A stretch of DNA of 64,000 nt from Burkholderiaceae bacterium (GTDB lineage Bacteria; Pseudomonadota; Gammaproteobacteria; Burkholderiales; Burkholderiaceae_C): NCBI GenBank assembly GCA_024235915.1, contig JACKLO010000011.1, forward strand, positions 124,001-188,000, given 5' to 3'. The notes below the pieces were generated by a model. It saw nothing but the letters and a program-made list of their open reading frames with translations, was not told where the DNA came from and made no database searches. Positions 1 to 8,341 of the stretch are shown here, in pieces. The translations under genes and the position numbers were made by a program. Position 1 is the first letter of the stretch; every line of letters starts with the position of its first letter.

Positions 1-72
1 CAGCGACGCGAAGGTCTGCAGGTCGGACAGGAAGCGCTTCCAGCGCTCGGAACGTTCGGCCATCGGCGTCAT
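1..72 (-). CDS. fliI: Flagellar export ATPase FliI, N-terminal fragment
   Basis: Only the first 24 codons are in the window; the gene runs off the left edge on the minus strand. The ATG at 72 overlaps the fliH stop as ATGA, so the two are translationally coupled. The fragment reads MTPMAERSERWKRFLSDLQT and on. It is too short to show any ATPase motif. The identification rests on position, because fliI follows fliH in flagellar operons and encodes the ATPase that energises type III export of rod, hook and filament subunits. FliH, encoded just upstream, is its partner. Confidence 0.75.
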   Translation of the reverse strand, partial: MTPMAERSERWKRFLSDLQTFASL

Positions 73-821
73 GCGCCGGCCTCCCCATCGGCGGATTCGG
101 TCCAGGCTTCGGCGCTGCCCAGCGCGCCGGCGGCCTGCGCCCAGCGCGACTCGACGCGGGCATCCACGGCACCGAGGTCGGATTCGATGCGGCATCCGCC
201 GCGCAGGATCGCCGCCTCGGCCACCAGCCGGGCACCGCGCGCCTGCAGCAGTTCCGCGGCGCCCTCGGCCACCAGCGGCAGGTCCTGCGGGTGCACATGG
301 ACCACGATCTGGCGGGCCGACAGCAGCACGGCGTTCACCGCCTCGCTGGCCACCCGGGCCACGAGCTCGGGCTGCACGGTCAACTCGTGGCGCAGCACCT
401 GGCGGGCCAGGCGGACGGCCGTGGCGGTGACCGCCTCCGCCAGCTGGGCCTCGAGCTGGTCGAAGGCGCTGTCCATGCCCTGCACCAGCGCGCCCACCTG
501 GGCCGTCGCCTGGGCAGCGAAACTCTGCTTGAAGCCTTCCAGGGCCACGAGGCCATCCCGGTAACCGTCTTCGTAGCCGGTCTGGCGCGCTGCGGCCAGT
601 TCGGCCTGCAGGTCCATGGCGGGTTCCGGCGCCAGGGGTTCCTCGGCCTGCGGCTGCATGGCAGGGTGCGGTGTGGTGTTCTCGCCAAAGGAATCCGGTG
701 CCCAGGCCGCGAAGCCCTGCAACTCCTCGCGCGGGATGAAGCGCGTATAGGCGTTGCCGGCCTTGCTGCCCGGGGGCGGCGGCACGTTGCGGATGCGGTG
801 GCGGTCAGACGTATTCGTCAT
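69..821 (-). CDS. fliH: Flagellar assembly protein FliH
   Basis: A 250-residue protein with the FliH layout. A proline-rich N-terminus is followed by a long alanine/glutamine-rich helical region, with G-Y-E-D-G-Y-R-D-G spacing near residues 82-90, and a C-terminal domain typical of FliH/HrpE stator proteins. FliH binds FliI as a dimer and links it to the C-ring and export gate on the cytoplasmic side of the basal body. The gene overlaps fliG upstream by 17 bases and fliI downstream by 4 bases, so fliF-G-H-I form one tightly coupled operon. FliH is a poorly conserved family; operon position carries much of the weight. Confidence 0.9.
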   Translation of the reverse strand: MTNTSDRHRIRNVPPPPGSKAGNAYTRFIPREELQGFAAWAPDSFGENTTPHPAMQPQAEEPLAPEPAMDLQAELAAARQTGYEDGYRDGLVALEGFKQSFAAQATAQVGALVQGMDSAFDQLEAQLAEAVTATAVRLARQVLRHELTVQPELVARVASEAVNAVLLSARQIVVHVHPQDLPLVAEGAAELLQARGARLVAEAAILRGGCRIESDLGAVDARVESRWAQAAGALGSAEAWTESADGEAGA

Positions 822-1818
822 CGCCCCCGCCTCCCAGCACGATCTGGCCTTCGTCGGCCAGGCGGCGGACGATCTTCAGCATTTCCTTCTGCTCCGATTC
901 GACCTCGGACAGCTTGACGGGACCGCGGGACTCGAGGTCCTCGCGCAGCGTCTCGGCGGCGCGGGTGGACATGTTCTTCAGGATCTTCTCCCGCAGTTCG
1001 GGTGTCGCACCCTTGAGGGCGATCACCAGCGATTCGGACTGCACTTCCTTCATCAGCGACTGGATGCCCTTGTCGTCCAGGTTGACCAGGTCGTCGAAGA
1101 CGAACATGTTGTCCATGATCTTCTGGGCCAGGTCGTTGTCGCTCTCGCGCACGAAGTCCAGCACCGAGGTCTCGATGGCACTGCCCAGCAGGTTCAGGAT
1201 TTCGGCCGCGGCCTTGACACCACCCAGGTTGGCCTTCTTCATGCGCTCGCCGCCGGCCAGGACCTTGCTCATCACCTCATTGAGGTCCTTCAGCGCCATC
1301 GGCTGGATGCCGTCCAGGGTGGCGATGCGCACCAGCACCTCGTTGCGCTGGCGCTCGGTCATCAGCTTGAGCACGTCGGCCGCCTGGTCGGATTCCAGGT
1401 GCACGACGATAGCGGCCACGATCTGCGGGTGCTCGTTGCGCAGCAGTTCCGCCACGCTCTGCGCATCCATCCACTTCAGGCTCTCGATGCCGGTGACATC
1501 ACTGCCCTGCAGGATGCGGTCGATCAGCAGGTTGGCCTTGTCGTCACCTAGGGCCTTGCGCAGCACGCTCTTGACGTACTCGTCGGTGTCGCTGACCAGC
1601 ATGTTCTGGTCCTGCGCCACCGCGTCGAACTTGTCCAGCACCTTGGAGAAGCGGTCGCGCGGCACCGACTTCATGCGCGCGATGGTTTCGCCCAGGCGCT
1701 GCACTTCCTTCGGGCCCAGGTGCTTGAAGACCTCGGCCGCTTCCTCTTCGCCCAGGGACATCAGCAGGATCGCTGCGTCCTCCAGGCCTTGTTCGTCCAT
1801 GTTGCTGGCGCTGGCCAT
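805..1818 (-). CDS. fliG: Flagellar motor switch protein FliG
   Basis: A 337-residue protein of the usual FliG length (about 330-340). The N-terminal domain (about 1-105) binds the FliF ring. The middle domain carries the conserved E-H-P-Q motif at 129-132, which contacts FliM. The C-terminal domain (about 200-330) holds the charged helix that faces the MotA/MotB stator and generates torque. FliG is the rotor part of the C-ring that sets rotation direction. The gene starts 12 bases after fliF ends and overlaps fliH by 17 bases. Nothing unusual is seen. Confidence 0.97.
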   Translation of the reverse strand: MASASNMDEQGLEDAAILLMSLGEEEAAEVFKHLGPKEVQRLGETIARMKSVPRDRFSKVLDKFDAVAQDQNMLVSDTDEYVKSVLRKALGDDKANLLIDRILQGSDVTGIESLKWMDAQSVAELLRNEHPQIVAAIVVHLESDQAADVLKLMTERQRNEVLVRIATLDGIQPMALKDLNEVMSKVLAGGERMKKANLGGVKAAAEILNLLGSAIETSVLDFVRESDNDLAQKIMDNMFVFDDLVNLDDKGIQSLMKEVQSESLVIALKGATPELREKILKNMSTRAAETLREDLESRGPVKLSEVESEQKEMLKIVRRLADEGQIVLGGGGDDEYV

Positions 1819-1830
1819 GGCGTTCCCTCG

Positions 1831-3534
1831 TCAGGCAGAGGCCTCTGGACTGACCCAGCTGCGCATGATGTTGGCCACCGCGGCCGGGTTCTCCTTGGCC
1901 AGGCGTCGCGCCGCCTCGAGCTTGTCGTTCGTCACCGGTGCCTCCAGCTGGGGCACCTCGGGCTCGACCACGGGCAGGGTCTCCTCGTCGGCGACGACCG
2001 CGTCGAGTTGGGCACCGGGGGCCGGCGCGGGCGGCGGCGGCGCCACGGCCTTCAGGGCCGGGCGGACGAAGCCGAAGAGGGCGATCAGCGCGACCAGCAC
2101 CAGCGCTGCCGGCGTGGCGCCGCTGCGCAGCAGGTCCTGCGCCCAGGGCTGCTCCCACAGCGGCAGCTCGGCCTCGGGGGCTGGCGTCTCGGTGTGGAAC
2201 GGTGCATTGACCACCTGCACCTTGTCACCCCGCTCGGCGTCGAATCCGATGCCTTGCTGCACCAGGGCGGTGAGCTTCTCGATCTCGTCGGGCGACAGCG
2301 GCACGGTGCTGGTCTTGCCCTTGGGATCGGTCACGGTGCGGTGGTTGACGACCACGGCAGCGTGCAGCCGGCGCACGGTGCCGGTGGCGCCGCGGGTCAC
2401 GCGCACGGTCTTGTCGACCTCGTAGCGGGTCTCCGCCTCGCGCCGACCACTGCCGCCGGTGGCGCCGGCCTGTGCCGCCTGCAGGGGTGCGGCAGGGCCG
2501 GTGATCGGGGCCGCCGGTGTGGCCTGCGGCTGGTTGCTTTGTGCGCCCGGCACGCCGGATGGGGTGGTGCTGCCCGGCTCGGATGACTCCTGACTGCGGG
2601 TGGCGCGGATCGTGGCCGGCGCGCTGCCGGAGTTGGGCCGGTACTCCTCGGCCGTCGACTCCACTTGGGAGAAGTCCACGTCGGCGGTCACGGTGGCACG
2701 CAGGTTGCCGCGGCCAACCACGGGCTCCAGCAGTTCCAGCACCCGCTGCACCGCGGTCTGCTCGATGTTGCGGCGGTAGTCCAGTTGCACCGAGTCCAGG
2801 CCCGACGCGTTCTCCTGCGGGTTGAGCAGAGCCCCGGTGCTGTCGATGACGCTGACTTCGCTCGGCTTGAGGTCGGGCACGCTGCGCGAGACCAGGTGCA
2901 CGATGCCGGCGATCTGCGCGCGGTCGAGCGTGCGGCCCGGGTGGAGGGTCAGCACCACGGACGCAGAGGCCTTCTCCTGCTCCCGGAAGAAGCCGTTCTG
3001 GTTGGGCATCGCCAGGTGCACGCGGGCGGCGGCCACCGAGTCGAGGGTGGTGATGGTGCGCACCAGTTCGCCTTCGCGGGCGCGCTGCAGGCTCATCGAC
3101 TCCAGCCGCTGGGTGCGGCCGAACGGCGACACCTTGTCCAGCGCGTCGTAGCCGGTCTCCCCGCCCTTGGGCAGGCCGGCCGCACCGAGCTTCATGCGCA
3201 GCTCATAGACCTTGTTGGCCGGCACCATGATCATGTTGGCGCCGTCGCCGATGCGGTACGGCACGCCCAGCTGCTGCAGCTTCTCGATCACCTGCCCGCC
3301 GTCCTTCTCGTTGAGGCCGGTGAACAGCACGCGATATTCGCCTTCTCGCAGGTTCATCGACAGCGCCACGAGCACCGCCACCACGGCGGCGATGCCAGCG
3401 CCGAGCGACATCTTGCTGCGGGCCGGCAAGGCGGCCAGGCGTTCGACGACACCCGGCTGGGCGGGGACGAGCATCGGGGCGGCGGTGGCGACGGCGGCGT
3501 TGTCCATGAATCCTGTGTCTGTCAGGGACGGCAT
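1831..3534 (-). CDS. fliF: Flagellar MS-ring protein FliF
   Basis: A 567-residue protein that forms the inner-membrane MS ring on which the flagellum is built. The first membrane helix lies near residues 43-60. The large periplasmic ring-building domains follow, with a low-complexity Pro/Gln/Ala stretch near 310-360. A second membrane helix lies near 475-490, and the cytoplasmic C-terminal tail binds FliG. The longest frame starts at 3534. An in-frame ATG at 3507 has the better ribosome site (AGGA 4-5 bases upstream) and would shorten the protein by nine residues. It is the first gene of the fliFGHI operon and is divergent from fliE. Confidence 0.96.
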   Translation of the reverse strand: MPSLTDTGFMDNAAVATAAPMLVPAQPGVVERLAALPARSKMSLGAGIAAVVAVLVALSMNLREGEYRVLFTGLNEKDGGQVIEKLQQLGVPYRIGDGANMIMVPANKVYELRMKLGAAGLPKGGETGYDALDKVSPFGRTQRLESMSLQRAREGELVRTITTLDSVAAARVHLAMPNQNGFFREQEKASASVVLTLHPGRTLDRAQIAGIVHLVSRSVPDLKPSEVSVIDSTGALLNPQENASGLDSVQLDYRRNIEQTAVQRVLELLEPVVGRGNLRATVTADVDFSQVESTAEEYRPNSGSAPATIRATRSQESSEPGSTTPSGVPGAQSNQPQATPAAPITGPAAPLQAAQAGATGGSGRREAETRYEVDKTVRVTRGATGTVRRLHAAVVVNHRTVTDPKGKTSTVPLSPDEIEKLTALVQQGIGFDAERGDKVQVVNAPFHTETPAPEAELPLWEQPWAQDLLRSGATPAALVLVALIALFGFVRPALKAVAPPPPAPAPGAQLDAVVADEETLPVVEPEVPQLEAPVTNDKLEAARRLAKENPAAVANIMRSWVSPEASA

Positions 3535-3706
3535 GCGTCCATTGAGGCTGGATTGTTCGGTGGCCGGCCGGCGGGTGTTGGCACCAAAAGGGCCCAGATC
3601 GGGCTTCAGTTCCGTCCATCGCTGCCGAGCGGCCGGCCTACAGTGCAGCCCATGCCAGAGCCCGTGAAGGGCAGGTCACCCCAGCCCCATCGCCCGCCTC
3701 ACCGCC
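3535..3706. promoter_or_regulatory. fliF/fliE divergent intergenic region
   Basis: This 172-base spacer must hold the promoters of both fliF (minus) and fliE (plus). No convincing sigma-70 or sigma-28 element was found. A TGGCAC with GC at the correct sigma-54 distance lies at 3579-3593, but its -12 element is GGGC rather than TTGC. Flagellar early genes in Burkholderiales are usually under FlhDC control, so I do not call that site. Confidence 0.4.
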
Positions 3707-4033
3707 ATGGACCTCAAGCTCAAACCGTTCGACTTCAACCAGGCCGTGGCCCGCGCCGGGCTGCGGCCCGACGGTCAGCCTCTGGCCAAGGCGCCGCCGG
3801 CGGCCGAGGGTGCGAACTTCAGGGACGCCATGACCCAGGCCTTGCGCTCGGTCAGTGATGCCCAGAACGAGGTGAGCGCGCTGCGCAAGGAGTTCTCCAT
3901 GGAGAACCCCAACGTCAGCCTGGAGCAGGTGATGATCGCCGGTGAAAAGGCCAAGCTCGGCTTCACGGCGGCGGTGGGTGTGCGCAACCGCCTGGTGCAG
4001 GCCTACAGCGAAATCATGAACATGCAGGTCTGA
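3707..4033 (+). CDS. fliE: Flagellar hook-basal body protein FliE
   Basis: A 108-residue protein of typical FliE length. FliE sits between the MS ring and the proximal rod and is one of the first substrates of the flagellar export apparatus. The conserved C-terminal half is present: F-R-D-A-M followed by the N-P-N-V-S-L-E-Q-V-M-I-A-G-E-K-A helix and the terminal V-R-N-R-L-V-Q-A-Y-S-E-I-M-N-M. It is transcribed alone on the plus strand, divergent from fliFGHI, the arrangement usual in Burkholderiales. A 7-bp hairpin follows 13 bases after the stop. Confidence 0.96.
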   Translation: MDLKLKPFDFNQAVARAGLRPDGQPLAKAPPAAEGANFRDAMTQALRSVSDAQNEVSALRKEFSMENPNVSLEQVMIAGEKAKLGFTAAVGVRNRLVQAYSEIMNMQV

Positions 4034-4046
4034 GCCTGCCGGGCAT

Positions 4047-4064
4047 CACGGTGGAGACACCGTG
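4047..4064 (+). terminator. Hairpin between convergent fliE and pseudopilin genes
   Basis: A perfect 7-bp stem (CACGGTG/CACCGTG) is closed by a GAGA tetraloop, which fits the stable GNRA class. It lies in the 41-base gap between the ends of fliE and the minus-strand pseudopilin gene. There is no T-tract on either strand, so it may stabilise 3' ends or assist factor-dependent termination rather than act as a classic intrinsic terminator. Confidence 0.45.
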
Positions 4065-4074
4065 CGCAGCGCCG

Positions 4075-4575
4075 TCAGCATGCCGGCTCGCCGGGCATGC
4101 CGGTGCTGGAGCAGACCCTGGATCGGCCCAGGGGCGAGAGGCCGACCTGCAGGTCATGCCGGCCGCCAACCCCGACGAACCGCGCATTCATGCCCATGTC
4201 CGGCGTGCCCACGGGCAGCAGGGTCACGTTTTCGGCATGTGCCAGGATGACACTGGGCCAATCCGAGGCGCGCTCGACCTTGAGCTGGCAGGGTTGCGCC
4301 GACTCGCAGCTGCAAGCGGCTGTGCGGGCCACGGCGTAGCACCAGTTGCGCTGCCGCGAAAAGACCACATGCAGGGGCTGGCCCGATTGCACGGCTTCAA
4401 CCCGGGCTTCGGCCATGTCCATGGCCAGGGTTTCGGCCACCGACACCAGGCGCTGGCGGGCCAGGCGTTCGGTCAGCGTCGGCGCGGCCATGGTCGCCAG
4501 GATGGCCAGGATGGCCAGTGCGATCATGACTTCGATCAGTGTCAGGCCGCGGCGGCGGGGCAGGGCGGCAGCCAT
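4075..4575 (-). CDS. GspH/FimT-type pseudopilin
   Basis: A 166-residue protein with a type III (prepilin) signal. A short basic leader R-R-R-G is followed by L-T-L-I-E-V and a hydrophobic helix of about 20 residues, so prepilin peptidase should cut after the Gly. The Glu at mature position 5 needed for assembly is present. The body resembles the GspH/FimT minor pseudopilins and contains several Cys residues that could form disulphides. I chose the ATG at 4575, two bases after the TGA of the upstream gene, over an earlier in-frame ATG at 4617, because it gives a short leader. It pairs with the pilin-like gene just upstream and lies in the same direction as the fliD-fliS-fliT-pilZ series. Its role is unknown. 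Confidence 0.8.
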   Translation of the reverse strand: MAAALPRRRGLTLIEVMIALAILAILATMAAPTLTERLARQRLVSVAETLAMDMAEARVEAVQSGQPLHVVFSRQRNWCYAVARTAACSCESAQPCQLKVERASDWPSVILAHAENVTLLPVGTPDMGMNARFVGVGGRHDLQVGLSPLGRSRVCSSTGMPGEPAC

Positions 4576-4576
4576 G

Positions 4577-4981
4577 TCAGCGGTTCCAGCAGCGCCTCGA
4601 CGGCCCGGGTGTGGCAAAACCCTGGATCACCTGCAGCGAGATCTCCGTGCACTCCACGTCGTCCCGTTGGGCGCTGCCTTCACTCGGCAGCGCCACGGCG
4701 GCGTAGCTGTCGGCCGTCTCGGTGCGAAGTTCCAGGGTGTACAAGCCCTCCGGGCTGCGCAGCGAGATCCCCAGGGCCGAGGCATCGGCGCTGTACAGGC
4801 CGTGCAGGGCGCGGTGGCGCTCCTGGGCGAGTTGCACGCGCTCCAGCGCCACGGTGGCGTCGGCGCGGCGGGCGGCAGTCATGCGGCGTTCCATCGCCGG
4901 CAGCGCAAAGGTCGCCAGAAGGGCGGTCACCGCCAGCACGATGGCAATTTCGATGAGCGTGAATCCGGAGGCCGTGCGCAT
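4577..4981 (-). CDS. Type IV pilin-like (PilE/GspG-like) minor pilin
   Basis: A 134-residue protein starting M-R-T-A-S-G, then F-T-L-I-E-I and a hydrophobic helix. This is a textbook prepilin cleavage site after Gly6 with Glu at mature position 5. The C-terminal part is small, with two Cys residues near the end, as in short PilE-like minor pilins. The start at 4981 gives a six-residue leader; a longer frame would add 32 implausible residues. It begins 5 bases after the PilZ gene ends and stops one base before the next pseudopilin gene, so all three are probably co-transcribed. The dedicated assembly machinery (PilB/C/D/Q) is not in the window, so it must be borrowed from elsewhere. Confidence 0.78.
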   Translation of the reverse strand: MRTASGFTLIEIAIVLAVTALLATFALPAMERRMTAARRADATVALERVQLAQERHRALHGLYSADASALGISLRSPEGLYTLELRTETADSYAAVALPSEGSAQRDDVECTEISLQVIQGFATPGPSRRCWNR

Positions 4982-4986
4982 GACGT

Positions 4987-5748
4987 TCAGTCCAGCGACA
5001 GCAGACGGCGGTGCTTCTGCGTCTGGTCGATGTAGCGCTGCAGGGCACGCGCGGCGGCCGCCCCGAGGTCGGTCCATTCACACCCCATGCGCACGCCCCG
5101 CTGACCCGGCTGGATGGCGGTCACGTGCTGCAGGGTCAGGCCAGTGTCGAAGCGGGTTTCGGCGTCAAGCTCGATGCGTACGGCGCCCAGGCGGGTGCCA
5201 GGCGTCAGTGGCGGCACATCGTGGCCGACGAAGAGGGCACAGCCGCCGGCGCTGACGTCCAGCACGCGCAGCGGCAGCACCATGTCGGGCATGGCCGGGT
5301 GACGCAGGTGGGCGGTCGGTGCCTGGCGCTCCAGGGTTCGAACGCGGTAGCTCTGGCGGCGCTGGAAGCGGTACATTTCCCGCGGCCAGGCCGTCTGCAA
5401 GGCAGCACCCTGGCGGCCGCGCACGATCAACGGCTGCTCCAGTTCGAACTGCAGCTTCACGCTGTCGAGGTAGGCCACACCCACCAGTTCGTCCGATTCG
5501 ACCATGGCCGGCAGCTGCGGCCGTTCGGCGTCGATGCTGAAGCTCAGGTGACCAGACCGCTCGTCGAGCGACCAGAGCGAGACGGACAGGGCGTGGGCGT
5601 CCGGGCTGCTCAGCTGCACCGGGACGGCGCCGTCTCGCAGCTGGCGCAGGTAGGCCAGGATCTCGCCCGGGTGGGCGATACGGAACTCCTGCCAGGACTC
5701 CCGCCCGCCTTCGGCCGGCAGCGGGGCCGGTTGCGTGTCCAGGAACAT
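4987..5748 (-). CDS. ycgR: Flagellar brake protein YcgR (PilZ domain)
   Basis: A 253-residue cyclic-di-GMP receptor. An N-terminal YcgR domain (about 20-115) is followed by a PilZ domain. The PilZ domain shows the R-R-Q-S-Y-R-V-R motif matching the RxxxR ligand site, and the downstream D-V-S-A-G-G motif matching (D/N)xSxxG. In known systems c-di-GMP-bound YcgR contacts the motor and slows swimming. The gene lies 16 bases downstream of fliT and just ahead of the pilin-like genes, in line with a fliD-fliS-fliT-ycgR group. Both ligand motifs are intact, so it should bind c-di-GMP. Confidence 0.88.
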   Translation of the reverse strand: MFLDTQPAPLPAEGGRESWQEFRIAHPGEILAYLRQLRDGAVPVQLSSPDAHALSVSLWSLDERSGHLSFSIDAERPQLPAMVESDELVGVAYLDSVKLQFELEQPLIVRGRQGAALQTAWPREMYRFQRRQSYRVRTLERQAPTAHLRHPAMPDMVLPLRVLDVSAGGCALFVGHDVPPLTPGTRLGAVRIELDAETRFDTGLTLQHVTAIQPGQRGVRMGCEWTDLGAAAARALQRYIDQTQKHRRLLSLD

Positions 5749-5764
5749 CGCGGGCTCGGCCGTG

Positions 5765-6064
5765 TCAGTGCAAGGTCTGGCGCTTGCCGGCCATCATGTC
5801 GTCGAGGTCCTGCAGCCAGGGCTCGGCCAGGTGGCGGATCTCGGCGTCGTTGACCAGGATGCGCTGCATGATGCGCGACTTCGCCTTGGCCGCCTCTGCG
5901 TCCAGCGGCGCGTTGCGCGCGGCGTGCTTGAGCTGGCTGATCAGCAGCACGCAGGCGCCTTCCAGCTTGACGACCTGATCCCAATCACCAGCCTTGGCGG
6001 CATTGAGCATGTCGGCGCTGGCCTGCTCGATGGCTTCATAGTAGCTCAACAGTCGGGTGTCCAT
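5765..6064 (-). CDS. fliT: Flagellar protein FliT (FliD export chaperone)
   Basis: A 99-residue, almost entirely helical protein of the right size for FliT. FliT binds the filament-cap protein FliD before export, and in enterics also restrains FlhDC. The sequence is weakly conserved (Y-Y-E-A-I-E, D-W-D-Q-V-V-K-L-E near the N-terminus), so the call depends on the fliD-fliS-fliT order, which is standard. It starts 24 bases after fliS ends. Confidence 0.82.
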   Translation of the reverse strand: MDTRLLSYYEAIEQASADMLNAAKAGDWDQVVKLEGACVLLISQLKHAARNAPLDAEAAKAKSRIMQRILVNDAEIRHLAEPWLQDLDDMMAGKRQTLH

Positions 6065-6088
6065 GATGTCGGTCCTGTCCTCAGCGGC

Positions 6089-6523
6089 TCAGCGGGCTTG
6101 GCCATCGACCTGCGGGCCGATCGCGTGCCAGGCATCCTTCAGCGGAGCCAGCAGGCGCTGGCATTCCTCGATGGCCTGCTCGTCGTTGTGCAGGTTCGCC
6201 GTTGTCAGGCGCATGGACAGGTAGCCATAGAGCGCATGCAGGTCGGCCGCCAGGGGGCCGCCGTCGCGCAGGTCGAGCGCGGCGCGCAGGCCCTCGTCGA
6301 CGATGCGGGCGGCACGCCCCAGGGCGCGGCCCTTGGCCTCGACCTGGCCGGCGCGCAGGGCGCCCTTGGCCTGGGCCAGCGCGTCCATCAAGCCTTCGAA
6401 GAGCATCTCGATCAGGCGGTGAGGCGACGCGGTGGCCACGGCCGTCTGGTGCCCCACCTGCCGGTACGCGTTGGCGAACGGGTTGGGGCGGCCGGGTCGA
6501 GTGGCGAGTAGAGGGCTGAACAT
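6089..6523 (-). CDS. fliS: Flagellin export chaperone FliS
   Basis: A 144-residue FliS, the cytoplasmic chaperone that keeps flagellin monomers from polymerising before export. Typical features are the N-terminal A-Y-R-Q-V segment (Tyr conserved for flagellin binding), the A-S-P-H-R-L-I-E-M-L-F-E-G helix, and Y-L-S-M-R-L-T-T-A-N in the C-terminal half. It lies between fliD (91 bases upstream) and fliT. No anomalies were seen. Confidence 0.94.
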   Translation of the reverse strand: MFSPLLATRPGRPNPFANAYRQVGHQTAVATASPHRLIEMLFEGLMDALAQAKGALRAGQVEAKGRALGRAARIVDEGLRAALDLRDGGPLAADLHALYGYLSMRLTTANLHNDEQAIEECQRLLAPLKDAWHAIGPQVDGQAR

Positions 6524-6614
6524 GTCGGTTTGAATCGGCGAGCAGTTATGAAGGTGTTATCGGTTGCCGGATGCGCTGGCTTGAGGCGGGTGATCCTCAT
6601 GGATAGGCGCTGGA

Positions 6615-8063
6615 TCAACCTTTGCTCGACGTGTTGGCAATCAACGCAAGCTGCTGCGTCAGATAGTCCGACGTGCCGCTGAGGTTGGACATCGCGGTGT
6701 CCAGTGCCTGGTACTGCCGGTTCAGCCGTGCCTCGGTCTGGGCCAGCCGGCGCTCCATGCTCTCCTGGCTCTTCTGATTGAGGCTGATCTGCCCCTTGAG
6801 GCTGGAGGTGCGGTTCTCGAAGGCACCCTCGGCGCCGAGCACCGACGTGGCGAAGTCCTTGAAGCGGTCGATGAAGCCGGAGCTGGCGTTGTCCGCCCCG
6901 TCGGCGGCCAGCACCTTGCGCAACTCAGGGAGGTTCCCCAGCGCATCGGTGAGCTTGGTGCTGCTGATAGACAGCGTGCCGGAACTGGTGAAGGAAATGC
7001 CCACGTCGGTCAGGCGCTCGAAGGCATCCGACGCCCCGCTGCCCTCGTTGACGATGGCCCGAAGCTGGGACTGGAGCGAGCCGACCAGGCGATCGCCCTG
7101 CAGGGTGCCGGCGACCTTGGTGTCCGCGTTGTACTTGGTCTGGTCGCGGATGTAGTTCGCGACGTCGTTGAAGGCGCTGACGAAGGTCTCGATGCTCTTC
7201 TGGATGGCCGCTGTGTCCGCCGCCACGTTGATCTCGACTTCGGCGGTGGTCACCTGCGACAGGGTCACCGTCAGGCCGTCAGCCACCTCCGCCAGCGTAT
7301 TGCTGGCGGAGGTGATGGGAATGCCGTTGATCGTCGCCTCGGCATTGATGGCCGTCTGGCTGCGCGTCATCGGGGACGCCGCCGAAGCGGTGTAGGCGAA
7401 GGCCGACAGGCCGGTGGCGACGTTGCCGTCGTCCGATGTTTCGCTGGCCGTGATGCGGAAGGCGTTCTCCGCGCCGGTTTCCTTCGACCGCAGCGACAGC
7501 CGGGTGCCACTGGCGTCGTTGATCAGCGTCGCGGTGACCCCGGCATTGGCGCCGTTGATCTTGTCGCGGATCTTCTCCAGGCTGGTGTCATCTGGCCCGA
7601 TGCTTACCACGACCGGGCTGCTGCCGGTCTTGGCGGCGAAATCGTCCGGCGACGCGTCGCCGGTCCAGGTGCCCAGTTCAATGGTCAGGGTGCCCTGGCC
7701 GATCGTGGTGGTGGGCCCGGCGAAGGCAGTGCTCGCCAGTGTCTGCGTGCTGGCCAGCTTGTCGACCTGCACCGCATAGCGGCCGGCTGCAGCACCGGCC
7801 GAGGTGCTGACCTTCACGGCCGCCGCGTTCCCGCTGGTGGCCACGGTCTGGTTCCACAGAGCGACCGATGTCAAGGCGTTGGACGCGTCGCGCAGGCCCG
7901 ACATCCGGCTCTGCAGGGTGCCGATAGCCGACAACTTGGTGTCGAGGCTGCTCTTGGCCTGTTGCAGGAGGTTCAGCGGACGACTCTCGAGCGCCATCAG
8001 CTGGGTGACGATGCTGCTGACGTCCAGGCCGCTGCCGATGCCGGTGGAAGTGATGGTGGGCAT
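6615..8063 (-). CDS. fliD: Flagellar filament cap protein FliD
   Basis: A 482-residue filament cap protein (hook-associated protein 2). The N-terminus is the conserved S-T-G-I-G-S-G-L-D-V-S-S-I-V-T-Q-L-M, and the C-terminus is a coiled-coil region ending in an S-D-Y-L-T-Q-Q-L motif. The variable central region makes up the exposed cap domains. FliD is exported with FliT and guides flagellin insertion at the growing tip. A sigma-28 promoter fits 40 bases upstream of the start codon, so it is a late flagellar gene. Confidence 0.95.
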   Translation of the reverse strand: MPTITSTGIGSGLDVSSIVTQLMALESRPLNLLQQAKSSLDTKLSAIGTLQSRMSGLRDASNALTSVALWNQTVATSGNAAAVKVSTSAGAAAGRYAVQVDKLASTQTLASTAFAGPTTTIGQGTLTIELGTWTGDASPDDFAAKTGSSPVVVSIGPDDTSLEKIRDKINGANAGVTATLINDASGTRLSLRSKETGAENAFRITASETSDDGNVATGLSAFAYTASAASPMTRSQTAINAEATINGIPITSASNTLAEVADGLTVTLSQVTTAEVEINVAADTAAIQKSIETFVSAFNDVANYIRDQTKYNADTKVAGTLQGDRLVGSLQSQLRAIVNEGSGASDAFERLTDVGISFTSSGTLSISSTKLTDALGNLPELRKVLAADGADNASSGFIDRFKDFATSVLGAEGAFENRTSSLKGQISLNQKSQESMERRLAQTEARLNRQYQALDTAMSNLSGTSDYLTQQLALIANTSSKG

Positions 8064-8102
8064 GGCTTATCCCTTTCGGCGTTTTGCCGGGTGATGAGGC
8101 GC

Positions 8103-8129
8103 CTATCGTCACCACGCCGGCGGACTTGA
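8103..8129 (-). promoter_or_regulatory. Sigma-28 (FliA) promoter of fliD
   Basis: Read on the minus strand: TCAAGTCC, 11 bases, GACGATAG. The enterobacterial sigma-28 consensus is TAAAGTTT-N11-GCCGATAA. The spacing is exact, the -10 matches at 6 of 8 positions, and the -35 keeps the A-A-G-T core. The predicted start would give a leader of about 33 bases before the fliD ATG. It fits late-class expression of fliD-fliS-fliT. Confidence 0.6.
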
Positions 8130-8341
8130 GGGGGCCGCTGTGGTCGGCCCCAAAGAAACTGCGCGCCGCCCCGCCCGGGGAGCTATCGATGCTTCCCTCG
8201 AGCGGTGGCGGCGCGCATGAACAGTTGGGGGTGGGCGGCGAACCTCGGATTCCGAGCCAGGCGCCGCAGGCGTGAAACTGTCTGCAGCGTCCGTTTCGCA
8301 GTGTCACAGGGCCACAGCCTCGCAGCGCTTGGCCGGCGCGA

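Noticed and set aside
3579..3593. A sigma-54-like TGGCAC with GC at the correct distance before fliE
   Set aside because: The -12 element is GGGC, not TTGC, and early flagellar genes in Burkholderiales are generally FlhDC- rather than sigma-54-controlled.
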